Shown one piece after another: positions 1-8,436 of a stretch of 46,580 nucleotides of DNA. This stretch comes from Thermocrinis sp. (lineage in GTDB: Bacteria; Aquificota; Aquificia; Aquificales; Aquificaceae), in NCBI GenBank assembly GCA_028276475.1, contig JAPYWH010000010.1, positions 1 through 46,580 of the forward strand, given 5' to 3'. The notes beneath the pieces were generated by a model. The model did not search any database. It saw nothing but the letters and a program-made list of their open reading frames with translations, and was not told where the DNA came from. The stretch's first letter is position 1, and every line of letters starts with the position of its first letter. Both the position numbers and the translations under genes were made by a program.

Positions 1-2
1 GC

Positions 3-536
3 CTAACCATCACCTTTGCCCTAATTGGCTTTTTCTTCTGGAACTTCCCCTTTGGCTACATATTCTTAGGAGACGGCGGAGCATACCTTTTAGGCTTTTT
101 GGCTGGGCTTTTGGGAGTTTTAGTAGTAGAAAGGCATTCAGAAGTTTCCCCGTGGTTTCCCCTCTTGCTTTTGCTCTATCCCATTTATGAAACCATTTTT
201 TCTATAATCAGAAAAAAATTTATGAGGGACGCATCTCCCTTTGAACCTGACCCTATACATCTTCATATGCTATTTTACAAAAGATTAATAAAGCCGAATT
301 TCAGTAATACTTTACCTACTTTTTTAACTAACTCCCTCACTTCTCCTTACCTCTGGTTTATAACCTTTATCTGCGTTATACCCGCGGTGCTCTTTTGGAA
401 TAGGACCATTCTTTTAATGCTTTTTAGCATACTTTTTATGCTGTTTTACACTTGGCTTTACTTTAGGATCGTTAGGTTCAAAACGCCAGAATTTCTAACA
501 CTGCCCCTTAAGATTTTGAAAGAACGGCTTCAATAA
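3..536 (+). CDS. WecA/MraY-family undecaprenyl-phosphate sugar-1-phosphate transferase, 5' truncated
   Basis: The frame is open from the window edge, so the N-terminus is missing; 177 codons remain. The visible part is hydrophobic with several membrane segments. Near its start it carries the segment PFGYIFLGDGGAYLLGF, which matches the conserved cytoplasmic Asp/Gly-rich motif of the polyisoprenyl-phosphate N-acetylhexosamine-1-phosphate transferase family (WecA, WbpL, MraY). A later HLHMLFYKR stretch resembles the His-rich loop found in WecA-type members. Such enzymes start a lipid-linked glycan on undecaprenyl phosphate at the inner membrane. It faces the polysaccharide cluster and its 3' end overlaps the neighbouring glycosyltransferase gene by 29 bases. 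WecA rather than MraY is inferred from this context. Confidence 0.85.
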   Translation, partial: LTITFALIGFFFWNFPFGYIFLGDGGAYLLGFLAGLLGVLVVERHSEVSPWFPLLLLLYPIYETIFSIIRKKFMRDASPFEPDPIHLHMLFYKRLIKPNFSNTLPTFLTNSLTSPYLWFITFICVIPAVLFWNRTILLMLFSILFMLFYTWLYFRIVRFKTPEFLTLPLKILKERLQ

Positions 537-1638
537 GATTGATATATTCTCCCACTATTTTCTCTACGCTGTATTTGTCTTCCGCCAACCTTCTACCCGC
601 TTTACCAAATTCTCTGAGCTTTTCATCCCCCAACTCAGCAATTCTCTTCATCGTCAAATACAAACTCTCCACATCTTTTGGCTTTACCAAAAATCCATTA
701 ACTCCATCAACGCATACATTTCTGCAACCGGGTGCGTCGGTGGTTATTATGGGCTTTTCCATAGCCATAGCTTCGAGTAAAACTCTCGGAACGCCTTCTC
801 TGTATGAGGGCAGAACCACGCAATCCGCCATGCAATAAAAGGGTCGGACATCCTCTTGGAAGCCATGCCATTCAATTAAACCTTCTTTCATCCATTTTTC
901 AAGCTCTCCTTTACTAATTGAATTGGGATTTCCCTCGTCCGGACTTCCAACGATAATAAGTTTTACCTTTGGTTTTTCTTTTTTCAGTTTTTCAAAAGCC
1001 TTTATCAGTTCATAAATTCCCTTATCTGTTAAGAGCCTTCCCACAAAAAGGAAAGTAAATCCATCTTTTTTTGCTTCTTTGCATAATTCAGGATCAAAGT
1101 GCTTTATGTCTATACCTTCGCTTTCAATCAGAAAACTTTTTTCTTTTGATATATTTCTTAATGTGTTTAAGTCTTCAGAGTTTAGAAACACAACCGCCCT
1201 ATTGAATCTAAAAGCAAGCCAATATAAAAGTTTTACAAACTTGGTGAGCCAGCTTTCCCTTATAAACACATACCCAAGCCCGGTTATTACACTTATTGAT
1301 GGGATACCCAGCAAGCCAGCGGATATGGAGCCATAGATGTTTGGCTTTATGGTAAAGTTAATAACAAGGTCTGGTTTTAGCCTTCTAAAAAGCAAAAAAT
1401 ACTCAAAAAATAGCTTGAGGTCTTTAATGGGATTTGTCCCTTTTCTGTCTAAGTTTTTCACTGGAAAAAAACTAAATTCCCTTCTCAACAACTCCGAATA
1501 CTTCCCATCCTCCGGAGAGATTGCCATAACTTCATAATCTTTCTCTTTTAAAGCCCTCATCAAGTGAAGCCTAAAGTTGTATAGACTGAAGGCAGTGTTT
1601 GAAGATAAAACTATTCTTTTCTGTTTTTTCTTTTCCAT
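508..1638 (-). CDS. GT4 glycosyltransferase, PglA-like
   Basis: The 376-residue protein has a GT-B fold layout. The N-terminal acceptor domain contains a stretch (INFTIKPNIYGS, then ITGLGYVF) typical of PglA/WbpU-like transferases that add the second sugar to an undecaprenyl-linked N-acetylhexosamine. The C-terminal donor-binding domain begins at about residue 195 (FLFVGRLLTDKGI). The EGVPRVLLEAMA segment supplies the E-x7-E motif of GT4 retaining enzymes. It is the last gene of the leftward polysaccharide unit, 21 bases after the nucleotide-sugar dehydrogenase, and converges on the WecA-like gene. This pairing suggests it extends the primer made by that enzyme. The acceptor and donor sugars cannot be read from sequence. 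Confidence 0.88.
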   Translation of the reverse strand: MEKKKQKRIVLSSNTAFSLYNFRLHLMRALKEKDYEVMAISPEDGKYSELLRREFSFFPVKNLDRKGTNPIKDLKLFFEYFLLFRRLKPDLVINFTIKPNIYGSISAGLLGIPSISVITGLGYVFIRESWLTKFVKLLYWLAFRFNRAVVFLNSEDLNTLRNISKEKSFLIESEGIDIKHFDPELCKEAKKDGFTFLFVGRLLTDKGIYELIKAFEKLKKEKPKVKLIIVGSPDEGNPNSISKGELEKWMKEGLIEWHGFQEDVRPFYCMADCVVLPSYREGVPRVLLEAMAMEKPIITTDAPGCRNVCVDGVNGFLVKPKDVESLYLTMKRIAELGDEKLREFGKAGRRLAEDKYSVEKIVGEYINLIEAVLSKS

Positions 1639-1659
1639 GCTTTAGAATCTATATTTTTT

Positions 1660-2979
1660 CTACAACCTCCAATATATGAAACCCAATCTTTCCGCATCCT
1701 TTCTATCAAAAACCCCCTTTATGTCAAAAAGTATTGACGGTTCACAAGACAACATTTTAAGCCCTTCTAAGTTAAATGTTTCAAGGAATACCCTATGCCT
1801 TACCACATACAAAATAGCATCGTAAGGAGCTTTTTCTTTGTAATCCTTTTCAAGCTCTATATCAAACTCCTCCTTTACTTCTTCCTCCTTTGCTATTGGA
1901 TCATAGACCACAGGCTCAATTCCAAACTCTCTAAGTTCTTTTATAACTTCGAAAACTTTGCTGTTTCTGACATCTGGCACATTCTCCTTAAAAGTTATCC
2001 CAAGCACTAAAACTTTTGCACCCTTTACCTGCTTTCCTGCCTTGATAAGCGTTTTTACAAGCTCATGGGCTACATAAATGGGAATTTCTTCATTTATTCT
2101 CCTTCCTGCCAAGATGAGTTCAGGCACATACCCAACTTCTAAAGATTTATGGGCAAGGTAATATGGGTCCACCGGAATGCAGTGCCCTCCCACAAGCCCC
2201 GGCTCAAACCTCAAGAAGTTCCACTTGGTTCCCGCAGCCTTTAAAACCTCTTTTGTGTCAAGCCCAAGTCTATGGAATATAAGGGCTAACTCGTTTATAA
2301 GGGCTATGTTTATGTCCCTTTGAATGTTTTCTATCACCTTTGCCGCTTCCGCTGTCTTAATATCGGGTGCTTCATAAACTCCCGCCTTAACCACAGTTCC
2401 ATAAACCTCAGCAATTAGTTCTAAAGTCTCCGGAGTGTCTCCCGCAACTACCTTTATGACCTTTTCAATAGTGTGCTCCCTGTCTCCCGGATTTACCCTT
2501 TCTGGAGAGTATCCCACAAAAAAGTCCTGCTTCCACTTGAGACCGCTTTCCTTTTCCAATATTGGCACGCAGACCTCTTCTGTCGCTCCCGGATAGACGG
2601 TAGATTCATAAACCACCACACTACCCTTTGTTAGATTTTTACCCACCACCTCCGAGGCAGACTTTAAGAAGGACAGGTCTGGGTTCTTTAGCTTATCCAC
2701 AGGCGTAGGCACTGCCACAATTATGAACTTACACTCTCTTATTGCGGAAGGGTCGTCAGTAAAAGAAAGATTAGGGTTTAAAAGCTTTTCCCTGTTTTCC
2801 ACTTCGCCCGTATAGTCTATTCCTTGCTTTAAAGCTTCCACCCTCTTTGAATTCTTGTCAAAGCCAACCACCTTAAAGTGCTCCGCAAGGCTAACCGCCA
2901 AAGGCAAACCTACATACCCAAGCCCCACAACGCAGATTTTTTCTTTGCCGGCTTTCAACCCTTCAAGGAGGGTATTCAT
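1660..2979 (-). CDS. tviB: UDP-N-acetylhexosamine 6-dehydrogenase (TviB/WbpA type)
   Basis: The protein belongs to the UDP-glucose/GDP-mannose dehydrogenase family and makes a nucleotide-sugar uronic acid by two NAD-dependent oxidations. An N-terminal Rossmann motif (VVGLGYVGLP) binds NAD. The catalytic Cys lies in GGHCIPVDPYYLAH, and the C-terminal domain (ILYVVRHRVF region) resembles the TviB/WbpA subgroup. An ATG exists at 2997, but the ATG at 2979 is preferred: it has GGAGGT six bases upstream and overlaps the stop of the preceding GT4 gene in an ATGA junction. The product is 439 residues, usual for the family. It would supply acidic sugar to the surface polysaccharide. UDP-GlcNAc versus UDP-GalNAc specificity is not decidable here. 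Confidence 0.9.
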   Translation of the reverse strand: MNTLLEGLKAGKEKICVVGLGYVGLPLAVSLAEHFKVVGFDKNSKRVEALKQGIDYTGEVENREKLLNPNLSFTDDPSAIRECKFIIVAVPTPVDKLKNPDLSFLKSASEVVGKNLTKGSVVVYESTVYPGATEEVCVPILEKESGLKWKQDFFVGYSPERVNPGDREHTIEKVIKVVAGDTPETLELIAEVYGTVVKAGVYEAPDIKTAEAAKVIENIQRDINIALINELALIFHRLGLDTKEVLKAAGTKWNFLRFEPGLVGGHCIPVDPYYLAHKSLEVGYVPELILAGRRINEEIPIYVAHELVKTLIKAGKQVKGAKVLVLGITFKENVPDVRNSKVFEVIKELREFGIEPVVYDPIAKEEEVKEEFDIELEKDYKEKAPYDAILYVVRHRVFLETFNLEGLKMLSCEPSILFDIKGVFDRKDAERLGFIYWRL

Positions 2980-4310
2980 CTCAAGACCTCCCTCCATTCT
3001 TGTACTATCTTTTCAATTCTAAAATCCTCAGCCCTTTGCTTAGCTTTTTCTGAGTAGTTTTTTCTCAAGCTTTCATCTTCAAGTAGTTTATCTATAGTTT
3101 TAACCCACATTATTTCCCTTTCTTCCAAGGGTTCATTTGCACTCTTATATTTTACTTCAAAAGTAGGCATCAAAATTCCATACTCTGCAAACTCTGGCTT
3201 TTGGGTTTGATAGTTAAAATCCGTGTTTGGTGCCAAAATTTCCCTTGGACCGCTTCTGCAGTCGGAAGATACTACACAAACACCGCAAGCCATAGCTTCC
3301 ACCAAGGCATTTGGAAAACCTTCCCACAAAGAAGGAAAAACAAAAAGCTTAGACCTTGCTATGAGTTTGAAAGGGTTTTTCTGAAAGCCTAAAAAATAAA
3401 CATCAAAGCTTTCTGAAAGCTCATCTCTATCCCAAACATAAGTTTTTAGTCCAAGCTCTTCAGAAAGTTTTACTAAATAGTCCTTCAACTCTCCCTCCCC
3501 CAAAATTACAAGCTTTAAATCTTTAAAATAAACATCAAAGCTTTCTGAAAGCTCATCTCTATCCCAAACATAAGTTTTTAGTCCAAGCTCTTCAGAAAGT
3601 TTTACTAAATAGTCCTTCAACTCTCCCTCCCCCAAAATTACAAGCTTTAAATCTTTGTGTTTTTCTTTTAAAGCTTTAAAGACTCTTAACAAATACCATT
3701 GCCCTTTTGGTTTTGTTAGCCTTCCTGCGGTGATTAAAATAGGATATTTAAAAATTTCTTCATAGCTTCCTAATGGCTCCTTTACTAACTCTCTTATTTC
3801 ATCTATCGGATAGGGATTGTAAATCACCTTTATTTTTTCTTCCTCTATGCCAAGATTAATCAAGCTTTCCTTCACTCCGTGGCTAACTGCTATAATTAGA
3901 TCTGCCTTCGGATAAAGAAGTCTTACCAAAAGCTTGTTCAGTTTTCTTAAACCAAGATGACCCGTTTGCTGGTCCATATGCACAGATATTATGGCTCTGT
4001 GCTTCTTAAAAAGCTTAGAAATTATATTTACAAAATTAGCCCTTTCCAAGAATGATACTACAGGCGAGGTTGTTTCCAAGAACCTTGAAAGTTTATACGC
4101 ATATATTGGAATGCTTAAAGTTTTTATTATTGGGCTCGTTTTGGTTGAATGATTGCTAAGAAAAAAAATGGGTTTATCTGTTTTGTATTTAACATCACGC
4201 TCAAGTAAAATAAAGGCAGATGTTGATAAATGCTCGGATAACCTTATTGCTACCTTTTCCGCCCCTCCTCCTGCAAGGGAATTTATGAGAAAATATAGCT
4301 TTACCACCAT
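2976..4310 (-). CDS. GT4 glycosyltransferase with an internal 44-residue tandem duplication
   Basis: The protein has a GT-B fold. The GGGAEKVAIRLSEHL segment near the N-terminus and ITAGRLTKPKGQWYLLRVF are typical of GT4, as is the donor-site stretch SLWEGFPNALVEAMACG. At 444 residues it is longer than usual because 44 residues (from KDLKLVILGEGEL through SFDVYF) occur twice in direct succession, encoded by an exact 132-bp repeat. Removing one copy gives a normal 400-residue enzyme. The repeated part contains the first beta strand and helix of the donor-binding Rossmann domain, so the protein as written may misfold. It overlaps asnB upstream by 10 bases and the dehydrogenase gene downstream by an ATGA junction. 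Enzyme class is firm; activity of this allele is doubtful. Confidence 0.88.
   Translation of the reverse strand: MVVKLYFLINSLAGGGAEKVAIRLSEHLSTSAFILLERDVKYKTDKPIFFLSNHSTKTSPIIKTLSIPIYAYKLSRFLETTSPVVSFLERANFVNIISKLFKKHRAIISVHMDQQTGHLGLRKLNKLLVRLLYPKADLIIAVSHGVKESLINLGIEEEKIKVIYNPYPIDEIRELVKEPLGSYEEIFKYPILITAGRLTKPKGQWYLLRVFKALKEKHKDLKLVILGEGELKDYLVKLSEELGLKTYVWDRDELSESFDVYFKDLKLVILGEGELKDYLVKLSEELGLKTYVWDRDELSESFDVYFLGFQKNPFKLIARSKLFVFPSLWEGFPNALVEAMACGVCVVSSDCRSGPREILAPNTDFNYQTQKPEFAEYGILMPTFEVKYKSANEPLEEREIMWVKTIDKLLEDESLRKNYSEKAKQRAEDFRIEKIVQEWREVLR
3393..3656. repeat. Perfect 132-bp direct tandem duplication (2 copies)
   Basis: Copy 1 is 3393-3524 and copy 2 is 3525-3656. Reading base by base I found no difference between them. 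The unit is exactly 44 codons, so the reading frame of the glycosyltransferase is kept. The copies abut directly with no linker. Full identity means a very recent event, a polymorphic expansion, or an assembly error. Confidence 0.97.
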
Positions 4311-6226
4311 TTATCCCTCCATATCTCAAACACAAACAATAGCCAAAGCTTGTTATGATTTACTCCTCTGTCAAAAAGATAATCCTCTAAAAGCCTTTTG
4401 ACCTCTAAATGGTTAAACAAACCTCCTCTTTTTATTCTTTCTTCGTTTAAATACTCTTTATACAGCTCTTTCAACTCTCCTTTGAACCACTCATATATTG
4501 GAACTCCAAAACCTTGCTTTGGTCTTTCTACAAGCTCTTTTGGGATGTGTTTATACAAAACCTTTCTTAGCAGATATTTGCTGACCCCGTTTTTATACTT
4601 GAACTCCACCGAGAGTTGAGAAGTCCATTCCACTATTCTATGGTCTAAAAAAGGCTCTCTTCCTTCAAGGGCTACGCTCATGGTTGCCCTATCCACCTTA
4701 ACGAGTATATCGTCAGGAAGGTAAGTTTTCAAATCAAGTAGCATCATTGAGGCAAATGGATCAAGCCCATCAACCAAAATCCAATCCTTTAACCGCTTCT
4801 TTTCCGATGGCTCTATTCCCAAAAGCTTAAGGTCCTCCTCCAAAAAGTAGCTAAGGGCTAAATCATACTGTTCCATAGTATCTTTAGCCTTCAAGACATT
4901 CCTAAGCTTTATGTATTTGTCCCTAAAGTTGGTGTATTTTGGCAGAATTGGTTTAAATGCGTTGTAAAGCTTCAAAGCAAGGTCTGGATGGATGAGGTCA
5001 AGGATGTTGGCAAGCAGATTAGAAAAAGGAATTTTTGACAGCTTGGCTATTCTGTCTGTAATCAACCAATACCTTGTATATCCGCAGAACTGCTCATCCC
5101 CCCCGTCCGCTGATAGGGAAACTTTAACCTGGGATCTGGCAAGCCTTGAGACCAAGTAGGTAGGAATGGCAGAAGAGTCTCCAAAAGGCTCGTCGTAAAT
5201 CTCCGGTAGCTTTGGGATTATTTCAAAGGCTTCTTTTGGAGTGCAGTAAAGTTCCGTGTGTTCTGTTCCAAAATACTCTGCCACTTTTTTGGCATACTCC
5301 GCCTCGTTGTATTCCTTTTCGTAAAAGCCTATGGTAAAGGTCTTTAGCTTAATTCCTTCCTTTGAAAGCAGGGCACACACGGTGGAAGAGTCTATGCCAC
5401 CGCTCAAAAACATTCCTACTGGCACATCAGAGACAAGCCTAAGCTTGAAGCTCTCTGTTAAAATCTCCTCAAGCTCCTGTGCCAGTTCCTCCTCTGACCT
5501 CTTTAGCCACTTATCCTTTTCTTCCTTTCCCTTCAGGAAATAATCTTCTACCTTCCAATAAGGGAATTCCTCAATGTTTCCCTTTTGGTTTAAGGCTAAA
5601 AAGTGTCCGGGCTTTAGTTTACAGACATTTTCAAAGATAGAATAGGGTGCTGGTATGTAGCCGTATTTTAGGTATAGAGAAAGCCCAGTGATGTTTAGCT
5701 TTTTTTCAAACTTTGGGTGTTTGTGAAAAGCTTTTATCTCTGACGTAAACATAAAAAGTCCGTTTTTGTAATAGTAATACAGAGGCTTTACGCCTATCCT
5801 ATCCCTGCAAAGGATAAGCTTTTTGTCTTTTTTGTCCCATATGGCAAGGGCAAACATGCCACGGAACTTATGGACTGCAGAAAAACCCCATCGGTGGAAA
5901 GCCTTAAGGATAACCTCCGTGTCTGAGTTTGAGATAAATTTATAGCCTTCTTTTTCAAGCCCTCTTTTTATTTCTTTGAAGTTATACACCTCTCCGTTGT
6001 AGGTTATCACTAAATTTTCAAACTCCATGGGTTGATGCCCAAGCGGAGAAAGGTCAAGGATGGAAAGCCTTCTGTGTCCCAAAGCTACGGGAAAGTCTTT
6101 ATCTATAAAAATTCCCGCATCATCTGGTCCGCCATGAACAAGAGTATCACGCATAAGTGTAATGGTTTCCTCAAGGGAGTAAGAGTTTTTGAAGTTGAAG
6201 TCAATGAAGCCTACTATTCGGCACAT
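4301..6226 (-). CDS. asnB: Glutamine-hydrolysing asparagine synthase-like amidotransferase
   Basis: The 641-residue protein has an N-terminal class II glutaminase domain with nucleophile Cys2 (start MCRIVGF; most relatives read MCGI). Glutaminase motifs GHRRLSILDLSPLGHQPM and ITYNGEVYNFKEIK follow. The synthetase domain carries the PP-loop VGMFLSGGIDSSTVCALL and a Mg/AMP region SLSADGGDEQFCGYTRYW. AsnB forms asparagine from aspartate, glutamine and ATP. Members of this size inside polysaccharide loci are often thought to amidate a sugar carboxylate, which would fit the adjacent uronic-acid-forming dehydrogenase; that is inference. It overlaps its upstream neighbour by 13 bases and the downstream GT4 by 10, so the unit is translated as one operon. 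Confidence 0.92.
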   Translation of the reverse strand: MCRIVGFIDFNFKNSYSLEETITLMRDTLVHGGPDDAGIFIDKDFPVALGHRRLSILDLSPLGHQPMEFENLVITYNGEVYNFKEIKRGLEKEGYKFISNSDTEVILKAFHRWGFSAVHKFRGMFALAIWDKKDKKLILCRDRIGVKPLYYYYKNGLFMFTSEIKAFHKHPKFEKKLNITGLSLYLKYGYIPAPYSIFENVCKLKPGHFLALNQKGNIEEFPYWKVEDYFLKGKEEKDKWLKRSEEELAQELEEILTESFKLRLVSDVPVGMFLSGGIDSSTVCALLSKEGIKLKTFTIGFYEKEYNEAEYAKKVAEYFGTEHTELYCTPKEAFEIIPKLPEIYDEPFGDSSAIPTYLVSRLARSQVKVSLSADGGDEQFCGYTRYWLITDRIAKLSKIPFSNLLANILDLIHPDLALKLYNAFKPILPKYTNFRDKYIKLRNVLKAKDTMEQYDLALSYFLEEDLKLLGIEPSEKKRLKDWILVDGLDPFASMMLLDLKTYLPDDILVKVDRATMSVALEGREPFLDHRIVEWTSQLSVEFKYKNGVSKYLLRKVLYKHIPKELVERPKQGFGVPIYEWFKGELKELYKEYLNEERIKRGGLFNHLEVKRLLEDYLFDRGVNHNKLWLLFVFEIWRDKWW

Positions 6227-7413
6227 TTTAGAAACTTCAAGATTTCATTAATATACTCTTTTTCATTTTCTTTAATAATTCTTTCCATTTCCCTTCTATA
6301 CTCTTTAATATAAAGCTCTGTAAGTTTAGGCTTATATTCAAAGAAAGATTTATAACTGCTGCTTATCGTTGAAAGTATATTTTTAAGTTTAGGGCTTTCA
6401 ATCTGAATAGTTTTAATTTTTTTATTCACATAAACAATTTGGGGTATTCTATGCTTTGACTCAACAACATTAAACAAAACAACGATTTTTTCTACTTTTG
6501 ATAAAAAGCTTATATGCATAAATCCACCATCAGGACATATTACAGCATAAGCACTATTTAATATTTTAATCGTCTTTTCTATACTGTCTGTGTATATACC
6601 ACTTACTTTAGCAGAATTTAACAATTTTTGACTGTATGCTTTAGCTTCATCATCGTAGAGAATTAAAACTTTGTAACCTGATTGAATGAGATTATAGCAC
6701 AAATTGATCCAAAAGTAAACCGGTATTTCTCTTAGCTTGTCTTTTGAATAAGCAAAAACTACTACTGTTTTTCGTGAGTAAAGCTTATCATCGCTGATGT
6801 ATTTAAGTTTTGGTATTTTTTCCTCTACATAAAATCCACAACATTTCAGTAAATTTCCTAGAAGTTCTCCATAAAAACTATTATATAGGTCATATGCTTT
6901 GCAGTTTTCCATATTTGAAGTGCCTAAAATATCTAACCTTGACTTCCCAAGAACTAAATCCAAGGGATCATAGCATACTTTATGATTTGCGTTTACTAAG
7001 AAAAGTGCATAAATATGCTGAATATAAGGCGATGGAAGTATTGCTAAATCGAATAAGTTGTTAATATTCCTTAAGGTTTTATATAGTCCCATTGTGCTTT
7101 TAGGTGTATAGATTATATGAAGATTTTCATAATCTAACAATTTCCAAAAATTATTGTAAGGAGATACTATGTATAATTTTAAGTCTTTTCTGTTGTTTAA
7201 CAAATCATGTATGTAATAAGAGAACATTATATTATCTCCTAATCCATTTTGTGGAGATGTAAGAATTATTATGTTTTTTAATTCATTAATCCTTAGATTT
7301 CGCTTTTTAACAAGAAAATATAACTTGGCAGTATAGCAAAGGGGTACCTTAATAGCAGGTTTAAGTACATCGTAAAAAAAACTATTTACTTTTACACTTA
7401 CACATTCTAACAT
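6214..7413 (-). CDS. GT9-like (heptosyltransferase-family) protein, AT-rich
   Basis: The protein has 399 residues. An N-terminal ILTSPQNGLGDNIMFSYYIHDLL resembles the Gly-Asp acceptor loop of GT9 heptosyltransferases. The C-terminal half has AVICPDGGFMHISFLSKV, equivalent to the family's SDTGPMH donor motif. Similarity is weak elsewhere and the C-terminal tail (ELYIKEYRREMERIIKENEKEYINEI) is a charged helix. By eye the gene is clearly more AT-rich than its neighbours, with many Ile, Asn, Tyr and AAA/ATA codons, suggesting a separate and probably later origin than the rest of the locus. It lies two bases from the methyltransferase gene and overlaps asnB by 13 bases. GT9 membership is likely; sugar and role are unknown. 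Confidence 0.68.
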   Translation of the reverse strand: MLECVSVKVNSFFYDVLKPAIKVPLCYTAKLYFLVKKRNLRINELKNIIILTSPQNGLGDNIMFSYYIHDLLNNRKDLKLYIVSPYNNFWKLLDYENLHIIYTPKSTMGLYKTLRNINNLFDLAILPSPYIQHIYALFLVNANHKVCYDPLDLVLGKSRLDILGTSNMENCKAYDLYNSFYGELLGNLLKCCGFYVEEKIPKLKYISDDKLYSRKTVVVFAYSKDKLREIPVYFWINLCYNLIQSGYKVLILYDDEAKAYSQKLLNSAKVSGIYTDSIEKTIKILNSAYAVICPDGGFMHISFLSKVEKIVVLFNVVESKHRIPQIVYVNKKIKTIQIESPKLKNILSTISSSYKSFFEYKPKLTELYIKEYRREMERIIKENEKEYINEILKFLKCAE

Positions 7414-7414
7414 T

Positions 7415-8425
7415 TCAGTTTTCTGACTTATAAGCCTGAAAATATAAATGCATGCCGTTCTCTTTCAACCTTCCTATATATCCCAAAGCAAAGGGCAAAA
7501 GCACCGCATTCCTAATCAGCTTAAGTATCATAAGTATATAGGCTTTCCCTTTACTTGGGCTAACTTCCGCAAGCTCCTCCACTGCATAAACTCTTGCTTT
7601 TCTCTCATTTCCAAGCACCATTCCCTTTGGCTTTATTTTAAGCTTGTCTAAGTTTCCAAAAAGTTTTTTCTCAAGATAGGGAAAAAGTTCTATGAAAGGG
7701 AAGTCTAATTTGTAAACTTCAATGTCTTTAAACCCAGCAAAATTCAAAGCTTTTTCAAGGGAGGACTTTGAAAATCTTAAAAAGTGGTGAGGAGGATTAT
7801 CTACCCAGGAATTGTTTCGATACATATCTTTCTCAAATACACTTTCCCTATTTGGCACACTTCCCGCTATGTATCCTCCTTCTTCCAAAAGCCCTTTTAC
7901 CATTTCAAGAAATTCCCTTGGTTTGTCCTGATGTTCCAAAACCTCAAAAAAGGTGATTACATCAAACTTTAAGTTTTTCTCCTTAGCGTATTCATAGAAC
8001 TCTTCCAAGCTCATGGCAAAAACGGTGTCAATACCAAGGTTCCTTTTTACATTCTCAACAGATTTTTTGTCAAAGTCTATTCCCCATACTTCAAAGCCTT
8101 GTTCTTTAGCATGTCTTAAAAATCTTCCGTCTCCACAGCCTACATCCAAAAGCTTACCTCTCATATTGGAAGGAAAGTATTTAAAAAATGCTTTGTGATA
8201 TTCATGAAGCCTTGTTCCTATACCCTCGTGAAACGCAATATAGTCTTCAAAAACCTCGCTTTCATAAAACTCTGGAATAATCTTTAATGGCTCCCACCAA
8301 TGAACATCGCAGTTTGGGCACTCATAGTGTTTATACTCTTGATTGTTATAAGGAGAAACATAAGTTTCTTTGAAATTTCGTTCTTCAACCTCTGTGTAGC
8401 ATATGGGACATTTGATCTTATCCAT
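7415..8425 (-). CDS. Class I SAM-dependent methyltransferase with N-terminal zinc ribbon
   Basis: The protein has 336 residues. Residues 5-45 hold two CxxC pairs (CPIC and CPNC) forming a likely zinc ribbon, a layout seen in sugar or lipid methyltransferases of polysaccharide loci. The SAM-binding motif I is LLDVGCGDGRFLRHA at about residues 90-105, followed by the acidic GIDFD. Motif II/post-II is ITFFEVLEHQDKP. The C-terminal part is hydrophobic and may touch the membrane or the lipid-linked glycan. The gene sits between the flippase and the AT-rich GT9-like gene, 11 bases from the former. A role in methylating a glycan residue, perhaps as chain terminator, is inferred from context only. 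Confidence 0.85.
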   Translation of the reverse strand: MDKIKCPICYTEVEERNFKETYVSPYNNQEYKHYECPNCDVHWWEPLKIIPEFYESEVFEDYIAFHEGIGTRLHEYHKAFFKYFPSNMRGKLLDVGCGDGRFLRHAKEQGFEVWGIDFDKKSVENVKRNLGIDTVFAMSLEEFYEYAKEKNLKFDVITFFEVLEHQDKPREFLEMVKGLLEEGGYIAGSVPNRESVFEKDMYRNNSWVDNPPHHFLRFSKSSLEKALNFAGFKDIEVYKLDFPFIELFPYLEKKLFGNLDKLKIKPKGMVLGNERKARVYAVEELAEVSPSKGKAYILMILKLIRNAVLLPFALGYIGRLKENGMHLYFQAYKSEN

Positions 8426-8436
8426 TGTTTTTTATT

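Noticed and set aside
6206-6226. AsnB beginning MCRI in place of MCGI taken as loss of the glutaminase site.
   Set aside because: The nucleophile Cys2 and the other glutaminase motifs are intact, and the residue after it varies within this subfamily as I recall it.
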